From contig DAOMOP010000209.1 in NCBI GenBank assembly GCA_035444405.1, positions 1-7,048 on the forward strand: a stretch of DNA of 7,048 nt, written 5' to 3'. The position numbers and the translations under genes are program-made. Shown here one piece after another: positions 1 through 5,276 of the stretch. Each line of letters opens with the position of its first letter. Positions within the stretch are counted from its first letter, which is position 1. This DNA is from DAOMOP01 sp035444405 (lineage in GTDB: Bacteria > Pseudomonadota > Gammaproteobacteria > Burkholderiales > Rhodocyclaceae). The notes beneath the pieces were generated by a model. It searched no databases. It had not been told where the DNA came from and was given only the letters and a program-made list of their open reading frames with translations.

Positions 1-1153
1 AGGTCGACTGCGTCGTCATCGGCGCCGGCGTGATCGGGCTCGCCTGTGCACGCGCGCTCGCGCGGGCCGGGCGCGAGGTGTTGATTGTGGAGGCCGACAC
101 GCGCTTCGGCAGCGGCATATCGAGCCGCAACAGCGAGGTGATTCATGCCGGCCTGTACTATCCGCCCGGCTCGCTGAAGGCGCGCCTGTGTGTGCGCGGC
201 CGCACGCTGCTGTACGACTACTGCGCCGCTCGCGCCATCGCGCATCGCCGCTGCGGCAAGCTGGTCGTGGCGACCGCGCCGGCGCAGCTCGGCGAGCTCG
301 AGGCGATTGCCGCGCGAGCGCGCGCGAACGGCGTCGACGACGTCGTGCTGCTCGATGCCGGCGAGGCACAGGCGCTCGAGCCTGCGCTCGCCTGCGTCGC
401 CGCGCTGCACTCGCCTTCGACCGGCATCATCGACAGCCACGCGCTGATGCTGGCCCTGCTCGGCGATGCCGAGCGCGCCGGGGCCACGCTGGTGGTCGAG
501 ACTCCGGTGTGCGCGGGCGAGGTCACACCGGCCGGGCTGGTGCTCGAGACCTCCGCCGCCGGCGCGACCCACGCCTTCCGCCACNNNNNNNNNNCGAGCC
601 GATGCGTCTGATGGCGCGCACCGTCGTCAATGCCGCGGGGCTCGCCGCACCGGCCGTCGCCGCGAGCCTCGCGGGGCTGCCGGCCGCTTGCGTGCCGCGC
701 GCCTACTACGCCAAGGGGAGTTATTTCTCGCTGCACGGCAAGCCGCCTTTCTCGCAGCTCATCTACCCGGTGCCGGAAGCGGCCGGGCTGGGCGTGCATC
801 TGACGCTGGACCTGCACGGGCGGGCCCGCTTCGGACCCGACGTCGAATGGCTCGACGCGGCGCCGGACGGCCCGCACGCCTATCGCGTCGATCCGGCGCG
901 CGGGCAGGCCTTCTACCGCGAGATCCGACGCTACTGGCCGGAGCTGCCCGACGGCGCGCTCGCCCCCGACTACGCCGGCATCCGCCCGAAGATCGCCGGC
1001 CCGGCCGAAGCGGCAGCGGATTTTCGCATCGACGGCCCCCGACAGCATGGCGTGGCCGGCCTCGTCAATCTGTTCGGCATCGAGTCGCCGGGGCTCACGG
1101 CCAGTCTCGCGATCGCCGAGGCCGTCGTCGCCGCGCTCGACGCGCCGGCCTGA
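1..1153 (+). CDS. FAD-dependent oxidoreductase, L-2-hydroxyglutarate oxidase (LhgO/L2HGDH) type; 5'-partial and interrupted by an assembly gap
   Basis: This is a flavoenzyme of the DAO/LhgO family. Relatives oxidise L-2-hydroxyglutarate or similar 2-hydroxyacids to the 2-oxoacid and pass electrons to the respiratory chain. The reading frame enters at base 3 as VDCVVIGAGVIGLACARAL, a Rossmann GxGxxG for the FAD ADP moiety, followed by the acidic strand end LIVEAD. Next comes the family signature SSRNSEVIHAGLYYPPGSLK. After the gap the frame gives VVNAAGL near 625-645, GVHLTLDLHGRARFGP and the C-terminal FAD signature NLFGIESPGLTASLAIAEA, ending at TGA 1151-1153. About 194 residues precede the gap and 185 follow it, close to the usual full length, so only a few N-terminal codons are missing. 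The frame changes across the Ns (3-584 against 596-1150), which I attribute to an arbitrary gap length. The gene converges on dnaQ with 19 bp between stops. The exact substrate is inferred from the family. Confidence 0.87.
   Translation, partial: GRLRRHRRRRDRARLCTRARAGRARGVDCGGRHALRQRHIEPQQRGDSCRPVLSARLAEGAPVCARPHAAVRLLRRSRHRASPLRQAGRGDRAGAARRARGDCRASARERRRRRRAARCRRGTGARACARLRRRAALAFDRHHRQPRADAGPARRCRARRGHAGGRDSGVRGRGHTGRAGARDLRRRRDPRLPPXXXXEPMRLMARTVVNAAGLAAPAVAASLAGLPAACVPRAYYAKGSYFSLHGKPPFSQLIYPVPEAAGLGVHLTLDLHGRARFGPDVEWLDAAPDGPHAYRVDPARGQAFYREIRRYWPELPDGALAPDYAGIRPKIAGPAEAAADFRIDGPRQHGVAGLVNLFGIESPGLTASLAIAEAVVAALDAPA
585..594. other. Assembly gap (10 N) inside the oxidoreductase gene
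   Basis: Ten consecutive Ns are placed here. Codons upstream end at 584 (CAC, His) and codons downstream restart at 596 (GAG, Glu), leaving one base (595) to finish a codon. An intact gene therefore needs a true gap length of 2 modulo 3, and ten bases does not satisfy this. The Ns most likely mark a join of unknown size. Homologues have only a short stretch here, so few residues should be missing. Confidence 0.95.
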
Positions 1154-1172
1154 CCCTGCCGCAGCGCCGCAC

Positions 1173-1892
1173 TCAGGCGGTTTCGGCCGCCGCGGCGCGC
1201 ACGAGCCACAGGCACTGGCCCTTCGAGGCCTTGTCGATGTCCGCGAGCACGCTCTCGTGCTCGGCGAGCTCGTCGGCAGAGGCGCGCACGACCTTGAGCG
1301 GTGGACGCTCGGCGAGCCCGGCTGCCACTTCGAGCGGACCGGGCGCCGCCTCCTCGAACGCGATGATCAGGCTCTCCTGTCCGCGCGTCATCGCCAGATA
1401 GACCTCGGCCAGGATCTCGGCGTCGAGCAATGCGCCGTGCAGCGTGCGATGCGCGTTGTCGATCTGATGGCGCTCGCACAGCGCGTCGAGCGAGGCCTTC
1501 TTGCCCGGGTTCTGCTCCTTGGCCATCTTCAGCGTGTCGATCACGCCCGCGCAGCACTGCTCGAGCGGCGCGCGGCCGACGAGCGAGAGCTCGTGGTTCA
1601 GAAAGCCGACGTCGAAGCTCGCGTTGTGGATGACGAGCTCGGCATCGCGCACGAAGTCCTCGAACTCGGCGGCGACGTCGCGAAACCTCGGCTTGTCCGC
1701 GAGGAATTCCTCGGTGATGCCGTGCACGGCGACCGCCTCGGCATCGATGCCGCGCTCGGGGTTCAGGTAGACGTGATAATGGCGGCCGCTCAGGCTGCGA
1801 TTGAGCAGCTCGACGCAACCGATCTCGATCACGCGGTCGCCGTTGCGCCAGTCCAGACCCGTCGTTTCGGTGTCAAGAACGATTTGCCTCAA
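1173..1892 (-). CDS. dnaQ: DNA polymerase III subunit epsilon (3'-5' proofreading exonuclease)
   Basis: This 239-residue protein is the proofreading subunit of the replicative polymerase core, removing misincorporated 3' nucleotides next to subunit alpha. It has the DEDDh exonuclease fold. Exo I is DTETTG at 7-12 (D7, E9), Exo II is NASFDVGF at 90-97 (D94), and Exo III is HGALLDAE at 152-159 (H152, D157), so all five catalytic residues are present. GQESLIIAF at 171-179 aligns with the beta-clamp-binding motif of E. coli epsilon. The tail LKVVRASADELAEHE...CLWL at 199-230 matches the alpha-binding segment, so this is true epsilon rather than a stand-alone exonuclease. The start is TTG at 1892-1890: an in-frame TGA lies at 1901-1899, no ATG or GTG lies between, and Exo I begins at residue 7. 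A good Shine-Dalgarno sits nine bases upstream. It is the last gene of the methyltransferase-rnhA-dnaQ cluster, 26 bp after rnhA. Confidence 0.97.
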   Translation of the reverse strand: MRQIVLDTETTGLDWRNGDRVIEIGCVELLNRSLSGRHYHVYLNPERGIDAEAVAVHGITEEFLADKPRFRDVAAEFEDFVRDAELVIHNASFDVGFLNHELSLVGRAPLEQCCAGVIDTLKMAKEQNPGKKASLDALCERHQIDNAHRTLHGALLDAEILAEVYLAMTRGQESLIIAFEEAAPGPLEVAAGLAERPPLKVVRASADELAEHESVLADIDKASKGQCLWLVRAAAAETA

Positions 1893-1901
1893 GTCGATTC
1901 A

Positions 1902-1908
1902 CTCCCTT
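1902..1908 (-). promoter_or_regulatory. Ribosome binding site of dnaQ that fixes a TTG start
   Basis: The minus strand reads AAGGGAG at 1908-1902, then nine bases, then TTG at 1892. It lies in the 26-bp rnhA-dnaQ spacer. It is the clearest Shine-Dalgarno I examined here and supports the non-ATG start. Confidence 0.75.
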
Positions 1909-1918
1909 GCAAGGCCGG

Positions 1919-2377
1919 TCAGCCCGTCACCGGCGCGCCACTCTTTCGCACCGCCGCGACGCCGCGGCGCGCGAGCTCATCGGCCCGTTCGTTTTCGGGG
2001 TGGCCGGCATGGCCCCTCACCCACACCCAGTCGAGCTTGTGCCGGCTCGTCGCGCGATCGAGCGCCTGCCACAGATCGACGTTCTTGACCGGCGTCTTCG
2101 AGGCCGTCTTCCAGCCGCGGGCCTTCCAGCCGTGGATCCACTCCGAGATGCCTTTCTGCACGTACTGGCTGTCGGTGTGCACGCGCGCGGCAACCGGGCG
2201 CTTCAGCAGCTCGAGCGCGCGGATCACCGCGGTCAGCTCCATGCGGTTGTTGGTCGTCTGCGGCTCGCCGCCCCAGATCTCCTTCTCGTGCGCGCCGAAG
2301 CGCAGGATCGCGCCCCAGCCTCCCGGACCGGGATTGCCGCTGCAGGCGCCATCCGTGTAGATGTCTATTTCGTCCAT
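1919..2377 (-). CDS. rnhA: Ribonuclease HI
   Basis: RNase HI cleaves the RNA strand of RNA:DNA hybrids in R-loops and Okazaki primers, using two divalent metal ions. From the ATG at 2377 the protein has 152 residues, close to E. coli's 155. Counting from the upstream in-frame TTG at 2380, the catalytic set falls at E. coli numbering: D10 (YTDGACSGNPGPGGW), E48 (NNRMELTA), D70 (HTDSQYV), H124 (GHAGHPEN) and D134 (ERADELA). Subtract one for the ATG start. The basic protrusion that grips the hybrid is present (WIHGWKARGWKTASKTPVKN). I prefer the ATG because it forms a TGATG overlap with the methyltransferase stop (2379-2377), a common translational-coupling arrangement. A weak GAGA lies seven bases upstream. 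It is followed by dnaQ on the same strand; in E. coli the two genes are divergent. Confidence 0.97.
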   Translation of the reverse strand: MDEIDIYTDGACSGNPGPGGWGAILRFGAHEKEIWGGEPQTTNNRMELTAVIRALELLKRPVAARVHTDSQYVQKGISEWIHGWKARGWKTASKTPVKNVDLWQALDRATSRHKLDWVWVRGHAGHPENERADELARRGVAAVRKSGAPVTG

Positions 2378-3144
2378 CAACTGTTCTCGTGCAGGTTGCG
2401 GGCCACCTCGCGTTCGCGCCGCGCGATCGGCGACAGCCCTTTCTTGGCGGCCGCATTATCGCGCCATTTGGGCATGATGAGCCGCATACCCTGCACCCGC
2501 TTGACCCCCTGCAGCACGTAGACGCCGCCGAACACCGGCCACCACCGGTCTCCCGCCCGATCCATGAAGCGCCAGCGCTCGAGCCAGCGGCGCGAATGCA
2601 TCGGCGGCGCATAACAGCCGAAGCGGGTCGCCTCGGTCTCGAAGCCGAGCAGCTCGAGCCAGTCGCGAATACGCATGGCCGTGAAATAGTGGCCACTCCA
2701 CGGCGAGTGGCGGCGGTTGCGCGCGAGCGCACGGCGCAGTCCGAACAGGCTGAACGGGTTGAAGCCTGCGACGATCACGCTGCCTTCGGGCACCAGCACC
2801 CGCTCGACCTCGCGCAAGACCTCGTGCGGATGGCGCGAGAACTCGAGCACGTGCGCGAGCAGCACGAGGTCCACACTCGCCGTCGCGAACGGCAGCGCAT
2901 GCGCCTCGGTCACGACCTGGCCAGGGCTGCCGCCGCGGGTCGCGACGATGCGGTGCGATATACGGCTCGCGCGCAGCAGCGGCCGCTCCGGCAGGCCGAT
3001 CTGGACCGCGTGGTAGCCGAAAATGTCGGCGACCATCGCATCGAACTTTGCTTCTTCCCACTCGAGCAGGTATTGTCCCTGCGCAGTGGCCAGCCAGTCC
3101 GACCAATCGTCCGAACCATGAACACTCGACATTCGAAAACCCAT
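2377..3144 (-). CDS. Class I SAM-dependent methyltransferase-like protein, YafS-type
   Basis: This 255-residue protein matches the family encoded between gloB and rnhA in many proteobacteria (E. coli yafS). The family's substrate is unknown to me. The best methyltransferase features are central: the acidic LPFATASVDLVLLAHVLEF at 84-102 resembles motifs II/III of Methyltransf_11 proteins, followed by LREVERVLVPEGSVIVAGFNP at 110-130 (post-motif strand) and a YafS-like FSLFGLRRAL. The usual glycine-rich SAM motif I is not seen; its expected place reads GYHAVQIGLPERP at 43-55. The C-terminus is basic (AAAKKGLSPIARRERE at 231-246). It is soluble, with no signal peptide. The first ATG is at 3144, and ATG 3132 (residue 5) is equally possible; neither has a clear Shine-Dalgarno. 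It heads the minus-strand cluster, overlaps rnhA by one base (TGATG) and overlaps the 5' end of gloB. Catalytic activity is inferred, not shown. Confidence 0.88.
   Translation of the reverse strand: MGFRMSSVHGSDDWSDWLATAQGQYLLEWEEAKFDAMVADIFGYHAVQIGLPERPLLRASRISHRIVATRGGSPGQVVTEAHALPFATASVDLVLLAHVLEFSRHPHEVLREVERVLVPEGSVIVAGFNPFSLFGLRRALARNRRHSPWSGHYFTAMRIRDWLELLGFETEATRFGCYAPPMHSRRWLERWRFMDRAGDRWWPVFGGVYVLQGVKRVQGMRLIMPKWRDNAAAKKGLSPIARREREVARNLHENS
3048..3076 (+). promoter_or_regulatory. Possible sigma70-type promoter for gloB, inside the methyltransferase gene
   Basis: TTGCTT at 3048-3053 and TATTGT at 3071-3076 are separated by 17 bp, giving a predicted start near 3083 and a leader of about 35 bases. 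Matches to consensus are 3/6 and 4/6. gloB must be transcribed from within the methyltransferase 5' coding region because the two genes overlap. The boxes are weak and lie in coding sequence, so this is tentative. Confidence 0.3.
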
Positions 3145-3909
3145 GCGCTGAAGATCGTGCCGCTACCGGCCTTTCAGGATAACTATATCTGGCTCGCCCG
3201 GGTGGGAAACCATGCCGCGATCGTCGATCCCGGCGACGCGGCGGTGGTCGAGCGCTATCTTGCCGAAGAAGGGCTGACGCTGACGGCGATCCTCGTCACC
3301 CACCATCATCCCGACCACATCGGCGGACTCGCCGCGCTCGTGGCCGAGCGCGACATTCCCGTGTATGGACCGGCCGTGGAGCCGATCGACGGGGTCACCC
3401 AGCGCGTGCGCGACGGCGACGCGATCGCGCTTGCCGAGCAGGACTTGCGCTTCACCGTGCTGGAGGTGCCCGGCCATACGCGTACGCATGTCGCCTATCT
3501 TGCGCCCGGCATCCTGTTCTGCGGCGACACGCTGTTCAGTGCCGGCTGCGGGCGCCTGCTCGGCGGTACCGCGGCACAGCTGCACGCGTCCTTGCAGCGC
3601 CTGGCCGGGCTCCCGGACGAGACCGCCGTCTACTGCACGCACGAATACACGCTCGCGAACCTCGCCTTCGCCTGCGCGGCCGAGCCCGACAACCCCGACC
3701 GCGATGCGTGGCTCGCGCGCTGCCGCGCGCTGCGTGCCGAGGGGCGGCCAACGCTGCCGAGCACCATCGGCGACGAACGCCGCATCAATCCGTTCCTGCG
3801 CACCGACCGCAGCGAGGTGATAGAGAGCGTCACGCGGCATAGTGGCGAACGCCCGGCCGACGAGCTGGCATGTTTTGCCGCCCTGCGCGGCTGGAAGGAC
3901 CACTTCTGA
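3118..3909 (+). CDS. gloB: Hydroxyacylglutathione hydrolase (glyoxalase II)
   Basis: GloB hydrolyses S-D-lactoylglutathione to D-lactate and glutathione, the second step of methylglyoxal detoxification, in the cytoplasm. The 263-residue protein has the metallo-beta-lactamase fold. THHHPDH at 61-67 provides H62, H64, D66 and H67. PGHT provides H120, CGDTLF provides the bridging D137, and CTHEYT provides H175, so the binuclear metal site is complete. The C-terminal glyoxalase II domain has the glutathione-binding signature TLPSTIGDERRINPFLR at 212-228. PLPAFQDNYIW at 15-25 is the normal family N-terminus, so the ATG at 3118 adds about 12 extra residues. The only other usable in-frame start nearby is GTG 3157, which would cut close to PAFQDNYIW. 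No clear Shine-Dalgarno precedes ATG 3118. The gene is divergent from the methyltransferase, with overlapping starts, and converges on the response regulator gene. Confidence 0.96.
   Translation: MNTRHSKTHALKIVPLPAFQDNYIWLARVGNHAAIVDPGDAAVVERYLAEEGLTLTAILVTHHHPDHIGGLAALVAERDIPVYGPAVEPIDGVTQRVRDGDAIALAEQDLRFTVLEVPGHTRTHVAYLAPGILFCGDTLFSAGCGRLLGGTAAQLHASLQRLAGLPDETAVYCTHEYTLANLAFACAAEPDNPDRDAWLARCRALRAEGRPTLPSTIGDERRINPFLRTDRSEVIESVTRHSGERPADELACFAALRGWKDHF
3182..3209 (-). promoter_or_regulatory. Possible promoter for the methyltransferase-rnhA-dnaQ cluster, inside gloB
   Basis: On the minus strand, TATAGT at 3187-3182 matches the -10 consensus at 5/6. A weak TTTCCC at 3209-3204 lies 16 bp upstream. 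The predicted start near 3175 would give a leader of about 30 bases to ATG 3144. These bases encode the conserved DNYIW of GloB, so the -10 resemblance may be a by-product of protein conservation. Confidence 0.28.
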
Positions 3910-3936
3910 AGATGCTTGCGGACCCACGGCGGTGCG

Positions 3937-4014
3937 GCGACTCGTCGCGGGGCAGCACCGGCCGGTGCGTCGGCGCCGCCGCCTGACGACCGCGCTCGTT
4001 CGCCGGGCGGCGGC
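3937..4014. terminator. GC-rich inverted repeats between convergent gloB and the response regulator gene; possible weak bidirectional terminator
   Basis: The 106-bp spacer between the two facing stops holds three symmetric elements. GCGA-CTCG-TCGC at 3937-3948 is a small hairpin. GCACCGGCCGGTGC at 3955-3968 is a perfect 14-base palindrome. GCCGCCGCC at 3975-3983 pairs with GGCGGCGGC at 4006-4014, a 9-bp stem with a 22-base loop. None is followed by a T-run on either strand, so a canonical intrinsic terminator is not shown. The placement between facing genes is the main argument. Confidence 0.25.
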
Positions 4015-4015
4015 T

Positions 4016-4984
4016 TCAGGACGCCTCGAAGACTTCGCTGTCGCGCGCGAGCACGACGCGGTTGCGACCACCGCGCTTGGCCTCGTAGAGCGCCTCGTCC
4101 GCGCGTCGCAGCAGCGCGGCCATGCCGGTGGAGTCGGCCCCGGCGGGCACCGTCGCGGCGACACCGATGCTGATGGTGACCAGCGATTCGGTCGACGAGC
4201 CCTCGTGGGCGATCTCGCTTGCCTGGATCGCACGGCGTAGCGCCTCTGCGACCCGCCAGGCGCCGTCGGCATCCGTTTCGGGCAGAATCACCGCGAACTC
4301 CTCACCCCCGTAACGGGCCACCAGATCCGACGGACGGTTGAGCCGCGCGGCGAGCTCGCGCGCCACCGCTTTCAGGCAGTCGTCGCCACGCTGGTGTCCG
4401 TAGCGGTCGTTGTACTCCTTGAAGTGGTCGATGTCCGCCAGCAGCAGCGACAGCGGTGCGCCGCGGCGGGCGGCACGGCGCCACTCGCGCCGCAAGGTGT
4501 CGTCGAAGCAGCGGCGGTTGGCGATCCCGGTCAGCCCATCGACGGCCGACAGGCGCGTGAGCTCGCGATTGGCCTCGTCGAGCTTGCGCGTCAGCACGAT
4601 CAGCGAATGGCGCATCTGGGCGATGCGCTGCATCGCGTGGACCTTGGCGCGCAGGACGAGCTCGGAGACGGGCTTGACGAGGTAGTCGTCGCCGCCGGCG
4701 TGAATCGCGCGCGCGAGATCCTGATCGCTGGCACGCGCCGAGAGGAAGATGATCGGCGTCCACTCGCGGCCCTTCTCGAGTTCGCGCACGCTTCTGGCGA
4801 CCTCGAAGCCGTCCATGCCGGGCATGATGATGTCGAGGAGGACGAGATCGGGGCGCTCGTGCTCGAATGCCGCGATTCCGGATTCGCCGTCGGCGGCGTG
4901 GACCGTCTCGAGTCCCATCTTTTCAAGAAGCTGACAGATCAGGGTGGCACTTGTGACGGTGTCTTCGATGACCAGGGCCTTCAT
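4016..4984 (-). CDS. Response regulator with GGDEF output domain (PleD/WspR-like diguanylate cyclase)
   Basis: The protein makes cyclic di-GMP from two GTP, presumably when its receiver is phosphorylated. REC occupies about residues 1-120: acidic pair E7/D8, phosphoacceptor D51 in LLDIIMPGMDGFE, switch residue S82 in FLSAR, and K104 in VKP. A probably helical linker (120-147) leads to GGDEF at about 148-315. This domain starts with DGLTGIANRR (149-158), has DIDHFKEYND (184-193; D184 for metal, N192 for guanine) and the active GGEEF at 226-230. The product-inhibition I-site RPSD (217-220) lies five residues before GGEEF, the standard spacing, so feedback inhibition is expected. Length (322 residues) is typical for single-REC GGDEF proteins. 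It is soluble. ATG 4984 fits the usual REC N-terminus (MKALVIEDT), with a weak GAG upstream. No cognate histidine kinase is adjacent. It is divergent from mltD. Confidence 0.95.
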   Translation of the reverse strand: MKALVIEDTVTSATLICQLLEKMGLETVHAADGESGIAAFEHERPDLVLLDIIMPGMDGFEVARSVRELEKGREWTPIIFLSARASDQDLARAIHAGGDDYLVKPVSELVLRAKVHAMQRIAQMRHSLIVLTRKLDEANRELTRLSAVDGLTGIANRRCFDDTLRREWRRAARRGAPLSLLLADIDHFKEYNDRYGHQRGDDCLKAVARELAARLNRPSDLVARYGGEEFAVILPETDADGAWRVAEALRRAIQASEIAHEGSSTESLVTISIGVAATVPAGADSTGMAALLRRADEALYEAKRGGRNRVVLARDSEVFEAS

Positions 4985-5276
4985 CCGGGCTCGCGTTTCT
5001 TGTTGAATGGATTTGTTTTATCGCAATCGTATCAAGTTCTCGGCCGCGATGGCGCAAATGCAATCTGTCGGAGTCCTCGACCCTCGGCGAAGGCAGCGAC
5101 ATCGGCTTTGCCGCCGGCACATCGCAATACGCGCTGCAAGTTGCCCGCTGCGCGCCGCGCGGGGGCCCGACGAATGCCATTGTCGAAGCGGCGGCGTGGC
5201 GGTGGGCGCGACCAGTTTGACCGTGCCGACCCGCTGACCTAGACTTTCGCGTCCACCCTCCTCCGCTTCCGCTGCG
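4985..5276. other. Divergent intergenic region between the response regulator gene and mltD
   Basis: This 292-bp region must carry start signals for both flanking genes. The side next to the response regulator (about 4996-5038) is clearly richer in A+T than its surroundings. It includes TTGATA at 5035-5030 on the minus strand, but I see no good -10 box at proper spacing. The mltD side carries the promoter listed separately. A 76-codon frame at 5007-5237 (+) looks like composition noise: it is arginine- and cysteine-rich and resembles no family I know. Confidence 0.6.
5217..5245 (+). promoter_or_regulatory. Sigma70-type promoter candidate for mltD
   Basis: TTGACC at 5217-5222 (5/6 to the -35 consensus) and TAGACT at 5240-5245 (4/6 to the -10 consensus) are exactly 17 bp apart. 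The predicted start near 5252 gives a leader of about 25 bases before ATG 5277. It is non-coding, in the right orientation and at the right distance, and is the best promoter I see in the window. Confidence 0.55.

Noticed and set aside
1..1153. A frameshifted oxidoreductase pseudogene, or two separate genes
   Set aside because: The frame change coincides exactly with the N gap, and conserved motifs are intact on both sides. An arbitrary gap length explains it better.
1047..2360. A long plus-strand open frame of 437 codons opposite dnaQ and rnhA
   Set aside because: It is the antisense of two unmistakable genes with complete catalytic motifs. Long shadow frames are expected in GC-rich DNA.
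2378..2380. TTG 2380 as the rnhA start
   Set aside because: It would give exact E. coli numbering, but ATG 2377 is one codon away, is a stronger start and forms the TGATG coupling with the upstream stop. I cannot exclude the TTG.
2389..3117. A long N-terminal extension of GloB reading through the methyltransferase region
   Set aside because: The GloB family begins near PAFQDNYIW, and the extension is only the antisense of the methyltransferase gene. ATG 3118 gives a normal length.
5007..5237. A 76-codon plus-strand frame between the response regulator gene and mltD
   Set aside because: It has an arginine- and cysteine-rich composition without recognisable motifs, and it overlaps the region needed for the mltD promoter.
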